NCBI GenBank assembly: GCA_005888095.1
Contig: VBKF01000101.1
Span: forward strand, 37,770-101,769
Direction of reading: 5' to 3'
DNA length: 64,000 bases
From: Deltaproteobacteria bacterium
GTDB taxonomy: Bacteria > Desulfobacterota > Binatia > DP-6
Shown here: positions 1 through 7,077 of the stretch, in pieces
How the letters are laid out: each line of letters starts with the position of its first letter
Numbering within the stretch: position 1 is the first letter of the stretch
Position numbers and translations under genes: made by a program
The notes under the pieces: generated by a model
Seen by the model: the letters and a program-made list of their open reading frames with translations, nothing else
Databases searched by the model: none
What the model was told of the DNA's origin: nothing

Positions 1-1
1 G

Positions 2-529
2 GAGTCGGCGCAGGCGGCCATGAGCTACGTGCGCTCGCGTGCTGCGGAGCTGGGTCTCGAGCGCGATTTCTACCAGAAGATCGACCTCCACATTCACATC
101 CCCGAGGGCGCGATCCCCAAGGACGGTCCGTCCGCCGGCATCACCATGGCGACGGCACTCGTCTCGGCTCTCACCCGCATCCCGGTGCGCCACGACCTGG
201 CGATGACGGGCGAGGTCACGCTGCGCGGCTACGTCCTGCCGATCGGCGGCCTCAAGGAGAAGGTACTCGCCGCGCACCGGGGCGGGATCAAGAAGGTGCT
301 GATCCCGATCGAGAACGAGAAGGACATCCGGGACATCCCGGCGGTGATCCTCAAATCGATTCAGATCGAGCTCGTCGAGCACATGGACGAGGTGCTCCGC
401 AAAGCGCTCGTCCTGCGCGACCCCGACGCCTATCTGCGGAAGCCGGCCGAGCCGCCGGCGGCCGAGGGGGTCGCTCCCCCGTTCCCGGCGACCGTCCCGC
501 CCGACGCGCCAGACGTCGTCACGCATTGA
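2..529 (+). CDS. lon: Lon protease, C-terminal fragment (gene enters from left edge)
   Basis: ATP-dependent cytosolic protease that degrades misfolded and regulatory proteins. Only the proteolytic domain is present, because the reading frame is already open at the window edge and the ATPase part lies upstream. The Ser-Lys dyad is visible: Ser in PKDGPSAG (codon 131-133) and Lys in [14 protein letters not shown] (codon 254-256). The domain aligns closely from memory with E. coli Lon (MTGE, LRG, VLPIGG). The last 30 or so residues form a Pro/Ala-rich tail that is not part of the usual domain. lon followed by hup is a common bacterial gene order. Confidence 0.97.
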   Translation, partial: ESAQAAMSYVRSRAAELGLERDFYQKIDLHIHIPEGAIPKDGPSAGITMATALVSALTRIPVRHDLAMTGEVTLRGYVLPIGGLKEKVLAAHRGGIKKVLIPIENEKDIRDIPAVILKSIQIELVEHMDEVLRKALVLRDPDAYLRKPAEPPAAEGVAPPFPATVPPDAPDVVTH

Positions 530-554
530 CAGCCTCCAGGTCGGTTGCTAAAGG
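526..554 (+). promoter_or_regulatory. Sigma-70-type promoter for hup
   Basis: TTGACA (526-531), a 17-base spacer and TAAAGG (549-554) preceded by TGC, which makes an extended -10. The -35 box overlaps the lon stop codon (TGA 527-529). The predicted transcript starts near 561 and gives hup a leader of about 30 bases that carries its ribosome-binding site. Confidence 0.65.
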
Positions 555-591
555 CGGCCGACGCGCCAGCGGGCGGGAAATCGGAGGGGCC

Positions 592-864
592 ATGACGAAG
601 GCCGACCTGATCGAGTCCGTCTCCACCAAGCTCGACCTGCCCCGGGGGCAGGCTGAGCGGGCCGTCAACACGATCTTCGACGACATCGTCGCCGCACTCC
701 GCAACGGGGACAAGGTGAACATCTCCGGCTTCGGCACGTTCGCGGTCTCGGCTCGCAAGGCGCGCAGCGGCCGCAATCCGAAGACGGGCGAGACCATCCA
801 GATCGCCGCCTCGAAGTCCGCGAAGTTCAAAGCGGGCAAGACCCTCAAGGACACGCTCAACTGA
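592..864 (+). CDS. hup: DNA-binding protein HU
   Basis: Small histone-like protein of 90 residues that bends and compacts DNA as a dimer. The family signature is clear: an N-terminal helix (MTKADLIESVSTKLDLP), then GFGTFAVSARKARSGRNPKT, the DNA-clasping arm with its Asn-Pro tip, and a C-terminal AGKTLKD. The ATG at 592 is chosen because a GGAGGGG ribosome-binding site (583-589) precedes it. A longer frame back to 526 would add 22 unrelated residues. HU is more likely than IHF because of the general sequence match, but IHF cannot be strictly excluded. Confidence 0.95.
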   Translation: MTKADLIESVSTKLDLPRGQAERAVNTIFDDIVAALRNGDKVNISGFGTFAVSARKARSGRNPKTGETIQIAASKSAKFKAGKTLKDTLN

Positions 865-877
865 ACGCGCGTACCGC

Positions 878-949
878 GGGCGGTTAGCTCAGCGGGAGAG
901 CATCGGCCTTACAAGCCGGGGGTCGCCGGTTCGATCCCGGCACCGCCCA
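878..949 (+). tRNA. tRNA-Val(UAC)
   Basis: Complete cloverleaf: acceptor GGGCGGT pairs with ACCGCCC, the anticodon loop is CTTACAA with anticodon TAC, and the T arm is GCCGG-TTCGATC-CCGGC. The discriminator base is A949. The 3' CCA is not encoded. It lies 13 bases after hup and may be read from the hup promoter. Confidence 0.97.
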
Positions 950-1156
950 CTCTGCTGCGAGTGCAGGCGGTGGGAAGCGAGACATCGGGCGACGACATGT
1001 CGGGCCGTGTGCGCGTCGACTGCTCCTCGCGCGCGCAACGTGACTACGCGCGTGTTCCACGGAGTGCCGTCATGACGCACGAGTGTCCCGACGAAAACAA
1101 TGCGCGGCCGCGAAACCTCCGCGCTCGCGGCGACGAACGGGGAAGCTGCCCGTCGG

Positions 1157-1185
1157 TTGCAAGATGCGCCGCGCTCGGCTACTAG
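1157..1185 (+). promoter_or_regulatory. Possible promoter for tRNA-Asp and rplM-rpsI
   Basis: TTGCAA (1157-1162), 17 bases, TACTAG (1180-1185). The spacing is ideal but the -10 box is a weak match. The start point would fall about 15 bases ahead of tRNA-Asp. The rest of the 950-1206 gap holds nothing recognisable. Confidence 0.35.
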
Positions 1186-1206
1186 CTATCGCTTCCGAGG
1201 ACGCAC

Positions 1207-1283
1207 GGGGTCGTAGTTCAGTTGGTTAGAACGCCTGCCTGTCACGCAGGAGGTCGCGAGTTCGAGTCTCGTCGGCCCCGCCA
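1207..1283 (+). tRNA. tRNA-Asp(GUC)
   Basis: Acceptor GGGGTCG pairs with CGGCCCC (one G-T pair). The anticodon stem-loop is CCTGC-CTGTCAC-GCAGG with anticodon GTC, and the T arm is GCGAG-TTCGAGT-CTCGT. The discriminator is G1280, followed by CCA at 1281-1283. It is the only tRNA in this window with CCA in the DNA. Confidence 0.97.
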
Positions 1284-1300
1284 TTTGCGGAGGGACGTGT

Positions 1301-1792
1301 GTGGCGGGCGTCCCTTCGGGATTCATCCCTGAGCACGGCATGTCGACGACGCGGATGACCAGGAGTCTGAGTGCGGAGGATGCACGGGCGGCACGCTGCT
1401 GGTACGTGGCCGATGCCGAGGGCAAGGTGCTCGGCAGGCTGGCGTCGCGCATCGCCTCGGTGCTGCGCGGCAAGACGAACCCGGCCTTCGCGCCGCACGT
1501 CGACGCCGGCAGCTTCGTCGTGGTGGTGAACGCCGCCAAGGTGCGGCTGACCGGGCGCAAGCTGGCCACCAAGGAGTACCTGCGGCACACCGAGTATCCC
1601 GGGGGCATCCGGCGGGCGACCGCCGCGGAGGTCCTCGCCAAGCACCCCACGCGCCTGCTCCGCGATGCGGTGGAAGGCATGCTGCCGAAGAACCGCCTCG
1701 GACGGCGCCTGGCGACCAAGCTCAAGGTGTATGCGGGACCGAACCATCCGCACCGGGCGCAGAAGCCGGCGCCTCTGCCCGACGTGAGGTAA
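1301..1792 (+). CDS. rplM: 50S ribosomal protein L13
   Basis: Large-subunit protein. Family signatures include WYVADAEGKVLGRLAS, PHVDAGSFVVVVNAAKV, GMLPKNRLGRR and LKVYAGPNHPH. GTG at 1301 has the best ribosome-binding site (GGAGGG, 1289-1294, six bases upstream) and gives 163 residues. The family match begins only near WYV, so ATG 1340 or ATG 1355 would give a more typical length (about 150 or 145 residues). The upstream residues look like translated leader. It pairs with rpsI six bases downstream, the usual L13-S9 operon. Confidence 0.95.
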   Translation: MAGVPSGFIPEHGMSTTRMTRSLSAEDARAARCWYVADAEGKVLGRLASRIASVLRGKTNPAFAPHVDAGSFVVVVNAAKVRLTGRKLATKEYLRHTEYPGGIRRATAAEVLAKHPTRLLRDAVEGMLPKNRLGRRLATKLKVYAGPNHPHRAQKPAPLPDVR

Positions 1793-1798
1793 TTCGCC

Positions 1799-2197
1799 AT
1801 GGCCGATCGCGTTCCTCTCCTCTGGGGCACCGGGAAGCGAAAGTCGTCCGTCGCCCGCGTGCGGCTCGCGCTGGGCGACGGCACCATCGTCGTCAACGAG
1901 CGTCCGCTCGACACCTACTTCGGGCGCGAGACCTCGCGCATGATCGTCCAGCAGCCCTTCGAGGTGACCTCCACGCAGGGCACCTACCGGACCGACGTGA
2001 ACGTCTGCGGCGGAGGCGTATCGGCCCAGGCGGTCGCCATCCGGCACGGCATCACGCGCGCGCTCCTCGAGGCCAACCCCGACTTTCGCTCGGCGCTCAA
2101 GAAGGCAGGCTTCATCACGCGCGACTCGCGCGAGGTCGAGCGCAAGAAGTATGGCCGCCACAAGGCGCGCAAGCGTCCGCAGTACTCGAAGCGCTGA
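1799..2197 (+). CDS. rpsI: 30S ribosomal protein S9
   Basis: Small-subunit protein of 132 residues whose basic C-terminal tail reaches the P-site tRNA. Visible signatures are [14 protein letters not shown] near the N terminus, [20 protein letters not shown] in the middle, and the C-terminal [17 protein letters not shown] ending in the universally conserved SKR. It lies six bases after rplM and argC follows at 2247, an order also known in Geobacter-like genomes. Confidence 0.98.
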   Translation: MADRVPLLWGTGKRKSSVARVRLALGDGTIVVNERPLDTYFGRETSRMIVQQPFEVTSTQGTYRTDVNVCGGGVSAQAVAIRHGITRALLEANPDFRSALKKAGFITRDSREVERKKYGRHKARKRPQYSKR

Positions 2198-2211
2198 TCG
2201 CGGCCGCGGCG

Positions 2212-2240
2212 TTGCGTGCCCCGCACGCCGTGCATAGGCT
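2212..2240 (+). promoter_or_regulatory. Putative promoter for argC
   Basis: TTGCGT (2212-2217), 17 bases, TAGGCT (2235-2240). The -10 resembles the TAGGAT and TAGGAA boxes upstream of rpsL and the tRNA cluster. The predicted start would fall on or next to the argC ATG at 2247, giving a leaderless message. Confidence 0.5.
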
Positions 2241-2246
2241 AGGTGA

Positions 2247-3293
2247 ATGGAGGCGGTCCGGCCAGCGACGCGCACGCCCGTTTCGGTGCTCGGCGCCACG
2301 GGCTACACGGGCGTGGAGCTGCTGAGGTTGCTCGCCCAGCACCCGGCGGTCGAGCTCGCCTACCTCTCCTCGGAGCAGTATCGGGGCCGGCGCGCGTCGG
2401 AGGTGTATCCCTTCCTCGCCGGCATTGTCGACGAGGCGCTCGGGGCGCCCGAGCCGGCGGCGGCGGCGGCCGGGGACGTCGTCTTCACCGCCCTGCCGCA
2501 CGGGGCTGCCGCGCCGCTCGCGCGCGAGCTGCTCCGGCGGGGGCGGCGTGTGATCGATCTGTCGCCCGACTTCCGCCTGCGCGATGCCGCCGTCTATGCC
2601 CGCTGGTACGGCGAGCACCCGGCGCCGGAGCTGCTGCCCCAGGCGGTCTACGGGTTGCCCGAGCTCTACCGCGACCAGCTGCGGCCAGCGCGCCTCGTCG
2701 CGAATCCCGGCTGCTATCCGACGGCGGCGCTGCTCGGGCTCGCCCCGCTCGCGCGGGCCGGGCTGCTGTCCGCGCCGGCGGTCATCGACGCCAAGTCCGG
2801 CACGACGGGCGCAGGGCGGGCTGCCAAGGTCGAGCAGCTCTTCGCCGAGGTGAACGAGAACTTTCGCCCGTACGCGATCGCTGCCCATCGCCACGGTCCC
2901 GAGATCGAGCAGGAGCTGCGCGCGGCGGGCGCGGCCGCTCCGCCGCTGTTCGTGCCGCACCTCCTGCCCGTCAGCCGCGGCATTCTGGCGACGATGTACG
3001 TGCGGGTCCCGGGCGGGAAGCCGCAGCTCGATTCCCTCTTCGAGACGGCCTATGCGCGCGAGCCGTTCGTCGTGCTTCGTGGCGATGGCCCACCTCCGGA
3101 GCTGCGCGAGGTGCGGGGCACGAACCGCTGCGTGCTCGGCTGGCGCTGGGACGAGGCGACCGGGCATGCCGTGGTCGTGAGCGCCATCGACAACCTCGGC
3201 AAGGGCGCCGCAGGACAGGCGGTGCAGTGTCTAAACCTGCTGCTCGGCCTGCCTGAGACGACGGGTCTCGAGGCGCCGGCGCTGGTGCCTTAA
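2247..3293 (+). CDS. argC: N-acetyl-gamma-glutamyl-phosphate reductase
   Basis: NADPH-dependent reductase of arginine biosynthesis that converts N-acetylglutamyl phosphate to the semialdehyde. It has 348 residues, normal for the family. Visible are the nucleotide-binding start SVLGATGYTGVELLRLL, DLSPDFRLRD, and the catalytic Cys156 in VANPGCYPTA. HLLPVSRGILATMYV and the C-terminal VVSAIDNLGKGAAGQAVQ are also typical. No ribosome-binding site precedes the ATG, in line with the leaderless promoter suggested just upstream. No other arg biosynthesis gene is in the window. Confidence 0.96.
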   Translation: MEAVRPATRTPVSVLGATGYTGVELLRLLAQHPAVELAYLSSEQYRGRRASEVYPFLAGIVDEALGAPEPAAAAAGDVVFTALPHGAAAPLARELLRRGRRVIDLSPDFRLRDAAVYARWYGEHPAPELLPQAVYGLPELYRDQLRPARLVANPGCYPTAALLGLAPLARAGLLSAPAVIDAKSGTTGAGRAAKVEQLFAEVNENFRPYAIAAHRHGPEIEQELRAAGAAAPPLFVPHLLPVSRGILATMYVRVPGGKPQLDSLFETAYAREPFVVLRGDGPPPELREVRGTNRCVLGWRWDEATGHAVVVSAIDNLGKGAAGQAVQCLNLLLGLPETTGLEAPALVP

Positions 3294-3298
3294 CGATA

Positions 3299-3400
3299 CC
3301 GGGGGCCCGTGCGGTGCTCGGGCGCGGCTGCGCCGCGCCCTGCGCTCCTCCGATGCCCCCGGACCCCGTCGCTCGCGCGCGGCAAAGCCGCGCGCGGCTC
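3299..3400 (+). repeat. Structured intergenic repeat, full copy A1
   Basis: Two-hairpin element. Box 1 (CCGGGGGCCCGTGCGGTGCT, 3299-3318) leads to hairpin 1, a nine-pair stem GGGCGCGGC/GCCGCGCCC with a TGC loop. Box 2 (CTCCTCCGATGCCCCCGG, from about 3345) leads to hairpin 2, a ten-pair stem with an AAA loop at 3374-3396. The ends of the first half, GGGGGC and GCCCCC, are themselves inverted. Related copies lie at 3410, 6980, 7078, 38466, 38533 and 56260. It sits between convergent argC and lptG and could act as a terminator in both directions. Confidence 0.75.
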
Positions 3401-3409
3401 CTGACCCAA

Positions 3410-3469
3410 CCGGGGGCCCGTGCGGTGCTCGCGCGGCTAGCGCGCGCTGCGGTCCTCCGATGCCCCCGG
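3410..3469 (+). repeat. Structured intergenic repeat, half copy A2
   Basis: Second copy in tandem with A1, with box 1, hairpin 1 (GCGCG/CGCGC around GCTAG) and box 2 ending in GCCCCCGG. It lacks hairpin 2 and stops exactly at the lptG stop codon (complement of 3470-3472). Confidence 0.7.
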
Positions 3470-4573
3470 CTACTGCTCGCCCAGGATGAGGTAGCTGCCG
3501 ATCAGCCCGAAGAGGCCGTTGGCGGACCACGCCGCTAGGGCAGGGGGCAGGGCGTGGCTCTGGCCGAGGGCGCGGGTGAAGGCGAGCACCACGAAGTAGG
3601 CGAAGCCGAGGGCGAAGCCGAGGCCGATACCGCTGGCGAGGCTGGTCACCCGTGTGCCCTTGAAGGCGAGCGGCACGGCGAGCAGCATCATCATGATGCT
3701 CGCCGCGGGCAGGGCGAGCTTCAGGTCGAGGTCGACCCAGCTTTCAGAGACGTCGACACCCTTGCGCCGGAGATCGCTGATCTGCCGGTGGAGCATGGCG
3801 TAGCTGAACTCCTCGGGTTCCACGGAGACCACCTGAAAGTCGGCAAGGGTCTCGGGGAGTATGAAGTCCTCCGGCTCGCGAGGTGTCTCGTGCACCCCGT
3901 CCGGCCCGAACTCGCGCGTCCGGGCACCGACGAGCTGCCAGCGCTCGTGGCCCCAGAGAACCTCGGTGGCCTCGATCAGCCGCCGGAGGCGAAAGTCGGG
4001 GCCGAGCTGGTAGACCGTGAGGCCGTAGAGGGCGCCGCGCTGGGGCGCCACCCGGTTGATGTTATAGAAGCCGGCGCGCCCGTGGTACCAGACATCCCGC
4101 CCGGTAAAGACGCTCGCCACGCCGCGCTTCTTGATCTCCAGGTCCTCGATCGCGTGCCAGCGGCGTGCGCTCTCGGGCACAAGCCTCTCGTTCCAGACGA
4201 AGACGCCGACGCTGATCGCGGCGGCGAGGCCGAGCAGCGGCGTCGCCACCTGCCACACGCTCACGCCGCACGCCCGCAGCGCGACGAACTCGTTGTGCCT
4301 GGCGAGGAGGCCGAGGCCCACGAGCGCCCCGGCCAGCACGGCAAACGGTGCCACCTGGGTCACTACGAGGGGCAGCTTGAAGATGAAGTACCGCACCATG
4401 GCGTCCGGCGGGGCCTCGTGGCGGAGGAAGCTGTCGAACCGATCGAAGAAGTCGACGATGACATAGATCGCCACGAAGGCGAGCAGGGCGAGCGCGAAGA
4501 CGCGCAGGAACTCCCCCGTCACGTGGCGGGCGACGACGGGCGCGAGGAGCCGCCGGCCGGGGCTCACGGTCAT
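3470..4573 (-). CDS. lptG: LPS export permease LptG
   Basis: Inner-membrane subunit that, with LptF and the ATPase LptB, extracts lipopolysaccharide and passes it to the periplasmic bridge. It has 367 residues. Predicted layout: a transmembrane segment near residues 24-44 (EFLRVFALALLAFVAIYVIV), two more up to about residue 125, a periplasmic beta-jellyroll region, then three C-terminal helices from about residue 282 (MMMLLAVPLAF, LGFALGFAYFVVLAF, GLFGLIGSYLIL). Its ATG overlaps the lptF stop (ATGA at 4570-4573), so the two are translationally coupled. LptF/LptG/YjgP/YjgQ assignment is firm; G versus F rests on order. Confidence 0.93.
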   Translation of the reverse strand: MTVSPGRRLLAPVVARHVTGEFLRVFALALLAFVAIYVIVDFFDRFDSFLRHEAPPDAMVRYFIFKLPLVVTQVAPFAVLAGALVGLGLLARHNEFVALRACGVSVWQVATPLLGLAAAISVGVFVWNERLVPESARRWHAIEDLEIKKRGVASVFTGRDVWYHGRAGFYNINRVAPQRGALYGLTVYQLGPDFRLRRLIEATEVLWGHERWQLVGARTREFGPDGVHETPREPEDFILPETLADFQVVSVEPEEFSYAMLHRQISDLRRKGVDVSESWVDLDLKLALPAASIMMMLLAVPLAFKGTRVTSLASGIGLGFALGFAYFVVLAFTRALGQSHALPPALAAWSANGLFGLIGSYLILGEQ

Positions 4574-5757
4574 GCCTCGGCCCCGAGACGGGCGACGACC
4601 TTCTGCCGAAGGGCGGCGAGTCCGACCTGCACGCGCTCGAGCCGCATCGCCGTCCGCTCGCGGGCCGCCTGTGCGAAGAGGTAGCTGCCGAGGGCCGCGA
4701 GCACGAGATTCGGCAGCCAGAGCCCGAACGCCGCCGACATGACGCCGCGCTCCGCCAGCGTCTGTCCGGCCGAGAGGAAGATATAGTAGGCGAAGATCAC
4801 GACCAGGCTCACGACGAAGCCGCGCGCGCGAACGGCCCGTGCCGGCTGGACACCGAGCGGGACCGCGACGAGCCCGAAGACGATACAGGCGAAGGGGATC
4901 GAGAACTTGCGGTGGTACTCGACCAGCTCCGGACCGTACGGCCGGCCTGCCGCTTGCTTGGCGGCGATCGACCGGGCGAGCTGCCCGAGCGTCAGCTCTT
5001 TCGGGTCGCGCTCTCGCTGCCTGAGCCCGGCAAAGGCCTGTCGCAGATCGAGGTTGACATCGTAGGACTGGAAGTCGGTCTGGTACTCCGCGCCGCCCCG
5101 GGGGTCGGTGGTGTGAATGGAGCCCTCGAGGAGGCGCAGGGTCACCGTCTGCGCCCGGCGGTCCGAGATCATGAAGCCCGCCCGGGCGAAGATCGTGTTG
5201 TGCTGCTGCGGGTCCCGTTCGTCGGCGATCAGCACGTGCGCCAGGCGATCCATGGTCGGATCGATGCCTTCGGCGTAGATCACGAGGCCCGGGAAGTCGT
5301 CGTTGAAGACCGCGGGCTTCAAGCCCGCGCTCGCGCGGGTCCGGGCCATGTCGTAGAGCGCCGTCTTCAGCGAGCGGTTGCCCCAGGGCCGCGCGTACAG
5401 GGCAATGCCGGCGGTGGCCGACGTCGCCAGCGCGACGAAGATGACCACGGGGGGCATGAGCTGGTAGAGGCTCAGCCCCGAGCTGCGAAGCGCCACCATT
5501 TCGGAGTCCGCCGAGAGCCGCCCGAAGGCGATCAGGATCGCGAGCAGCATCGCCATCGGAACGGTCACCTCGAGGAACGCCGGCATGATGTAGGCGAAGA
5601 GCCGCATGATGCTCGCGAGCGGCAGGCCGCGGCTCACGACCAGCTCGATGAGCTTGAGGAGCCGGGCGACGAGCAGGACGAAGGTGAAGACGCCGAGGCC
5701 GAAGGCGAAGGGGAGGAGGATCTCCCGGAAGACGTACCTGTGGAGGATCTTGACGAT
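4570..5757 (-). CDS. lptF: LPS export permease LptF (no canonical start codon)
   Basis: Partner of LptG in the LptB2FG transporter. The protein shows the family pattern LPLASIMRLFAYIMPAFLEV, then AILIAFGRLSADSEMVALRSS, a periplasmic domain and C-terminal helices. The first membrane segment (KILHRYVFREILLPFAFGLG) is encoded up to codon ATC 5757, but from the upstream in-frame stop (complement of 5806-5808) to GTG 5637 no ATG, GTG or TTG occurs. GTG 5637 would delete the conserved first helix, so the feature is drawn from ATC 5757 (395 residues, family-like). The choices are a rare ATC start, a CTG start at 5793, or a sequence error. It runs divergently from rlmB with only 17 bases between them. 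Confidence 0.85.
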   Translation of the reverse strand: MVKILHRYVFREILLPFAFGLGVFTFVLLVARLLKLIELVVSRGLPLASIMRLFAYIMPAFLEVTVPMAMLLAILIAFGRLSADSEMVALRSSGLSLYQLMPPVVIFVALATSATAGIALYARPWGNRSLKTALYDMARTRASAGLKPAVFNDDFPGLVIYAEGIDPTMDRLAHVLIADERDPQQHNTIFARAGFMISDRRAQTVTLRLLEGSIHTTDPRGGAEYQTDFQSYDVNLDLRQAFAGLRQRERDPKELTLGQLARSIAAKQAAGRPYGPELVEYHRKFSIPFACIVFGLVAVPLGVQPARAVRARGFVVSLVVIFAYYIFLSAGQTLAERGVMSAAFGLWLPNLVLAALGSYLFAQAARERTAMRLERVQVGLAALRQKVVARLGAEA

Positions 5758-5774
5758 CGAGCGAGGGTAGCAGG

Positions 5775-6536
5775 ATGAGGCGGAATCGAACAGTGGATCG
5801 GCCGCTCATCGTCCACGGCGCGAACCCGGTGCTCGAGCTCCTGCGGAGCAGCCACCCCGTGACGCGCGTGCACCTCGGCCCGGGGCCTCGCACGCGAGAG
5901 CTGGCGGTCGCCGCGCGCGAGCGCGGCGCCCCCGTCGTGCAGGAAGCCGACCGCGGTGCGCTGGCGCGCCTGGCCGGATCGCCCCATCATCAAGGGGCGG
6001 TGGCGATCGCACCGCCGTTCCGGTACGCCGCCCTCGAGTGCCTGCTCGCTCCGGAGCGCCGGAGCGCGCTCCTGCTCGATGGCCTTCAGGATCCCCGGAA
6101 CCTGGGGGCGATCATCCGCACGGCCCGGGCGGTGGGGCTTGGCGGTGTCGTCCTGCCGCAGGATCGCAGCGTCGGCGTGACCGGCGTCGTGGCGGCGACC
6201 TCGGCCGGTCTCGTCTTCGGGCTGCCGGTCGTGCGGGTCCCGAACCTCGTCCGGGCCATGGGGGGGCTCAAAGACGCCGGCTACTGGCTCGTCGGGCTGG
6301 CCCCCGAGGCGCCCGACCGCCTCGGGGACCGCGAGCCGCCGCGGCGGATCGCCGTCGCCCTAGGTGGGGAGGGCGAGGGGCTGCGCCCCCTCGTCCGTCG
6401 GGCCTGCGACTTCCTGACCTCGATCCCGATGGCCCCCGGGGTCGATTCTCTGAACGTGGCCGTAGCCGCCGGGATCGCGCTCTACGCCCTCGTCAAGCCC
6501 CCGCCCCGGGCCTCCCGAGTCCCGGCAATTCCTTGA
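5775..6536 (+). CDS. rlmB: 23S rRNA (guanosine-2'-O-)-methyltransferase RlmB / SpoU family
   Basis: SAM-dependent SpoU-type methyltransferase of 253 residues with a trefoil-knot fold, expected to methylate a 23S rRNA guanosine. The short N-terminal substrate-binding domain carries VHGANPVLELL. The three knot motifs are DPRNLGAIIRTARAVGLGG, ALGGEGEGLRPL and IPMAPGVDSLNVAVAAGIAL. Homologs with the same motifs include tRNA methyltransferase TrmH; the N-terminal domain and the VHG start favour RlmB. The -35 box of the next promoter overlaps its stop codon. Confidence 0.9.
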   Translation: MRRNRTVDRPLIVHGANPVLELLRSSHPVTRVHLGPGPRTRELAVAARERGAPVVQEADRGALARLAGSPHHQGAVAIAPPFRYAALECLLAPERRSALLLDGLQDPRNLGAIIRTARAVGLGGVVLPQDRSVGVTGVVAATSAGLVFGLPVVRVPNLVRAMGGLKDAGYWLVGLAPEAPDRLGDREPPRRIAVALGGEGEGLRPLVRRACDFLTSIPMAPGVDSLNVAVAAGIALYALVKPPPRASRVPAIP

Positions 6537-6561
6537 CAGCGTCCGGAGCCGATGTTAGGAA
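6533..6561 (+). promoter_or_regulatory. Promoter for the tRNA-rpmG-secE-nusG region
   Basis: TTGACA (6533-6538), 17 bases, TAGGAA (6556-6561). The -35 box spans the rlmB stop codon (TGA 6534-6536). The leader up to the first tRNA at 6702 contains a five-pair hairpin GGGGA/TCCCC (6585-6598) and nothing else recognisable. Confidence 0.7.
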
Positions 6562-6701
6562 TGCAAATTTCATTCGACACCAAAGGGGATTTCTCCCCAC
6601 CACCACGGGTTCGGCTTCGCTACTGAACGGCCCGCAAGCGGCCGAGGAGGGTTCCGCGGGAAGGCTGGGAGCGTGGGGCGCCGGCAGGGAGCGTCCGGCC
6701 C

Positions 6702-6773
6702 GCCGATGTAGCTCAGGGGTAGAGCAGCTGACTTGTAATCAGCAGGTCGTCGGTTCGACTCCGACCATCGGCT
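6702..6773 (+). tRNA. tRNA-Thr(UGU)
   Basis: Acceptor GCCGATG pairs with CATCGGC. The anticodon stem-loop is GCTGA-CTTGTAA-TCAGC with anticodon TGT, and the T arm is GTCGG-TTCGACT-CCGAC. The discriminator is T6773 and no CCA is encoded. It is the first of a Thr-Tyr-Gly-Thr cluster in the same order as E. coli thrU-tyrU-glyT-thrT. Confidence 0.97.
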
Positions 6774-6803
6774 CGCGCGTCAACGGTTCTCGAGGCCAGG
6801 TGC

Positions 6804-6886
<83 letters not shown>

Positions 6887-6895
6887 TTTCGAGAC

Positions 6896-6968
6896 GCGGG
6901 AGTAGCTCAGGTGGTAGAGCGCGAGCCTTCCAAGCTCGGGGTCGCGGGTTCGATTCCCGTCTCCCGCT
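6896..6968 (+). tRNA. tRNA-Gly(UCC)
   Basis: Acceptor GCGGGAG pairs with CTCCCGC. The anticodon stem-loop is CGAGC-CTTCCAA-GCTCG with anticodon TCC, and the T arm is GCGGG-TTCGATT-CCCGT. The discriminator is T6968 and no CCA is encoded. It lies only nine bases after tRNA-Tyr, so the two are surely co-transcribed. Confidence 0.97.
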
Positions 6969-6979
6969 TCTATTGGCCT

Positions 6980-7074
6980 CCGGGGGCCCGTGCGCTCCTC
7001 GCGCGCTGCGCGCGCTGCGGTGCTCCGATACCCCCGGACCCCGCGCCGCACGCGGCGAAGCCGCGCGCGGCTTC
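6980..7074 (+). repeat. Structured intergenic repeat, full copy B1
   Basis: Same element as at 3299. Box 1 begins CCGGGGGCCCGTGCG, hairpin 1 is GCGCGC/GCGCGC with a TGC loop, box 2 is GCTCCGATACCCCCGGACCC, and hairpin 2 is CGCGGC/GCCGCG with a GAA loop. It lies between tRNA-Gly and tRNA-Thr together with B2, its direct tandem partner. Confidence 0.75.
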
Positions 7075-7077
7075 TTC

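Noticed and set aside
961..1185. A 74-residue frame between the tRNA-Val and tRNA-Asp genes
   Set aside because: No ribosome-binding site, no family resemblance and no conserved context.
3299..3469. Repeat locus as a CRISPR array or insertion sequence
   Set aside because: Unit spacing is not regular with unique spacers, the copies contain hairpins, and no transposase or target-site duplication is seen.
5750..5775. Promoter for rlmB with TTGACG at 5750
   Set aside because: No acceptable -10 box lies 16-18 bases downstream (GGATGA at 17), so it was not annotated.
3470..5893. One 807-residue minus-strand frame covering lptG and lptF as a fusion
   Set aside because: Its first half is out of frame with lptF, which is read one frame away and ends at the ATGA overlap with lptG. 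It is not a fusion protein.
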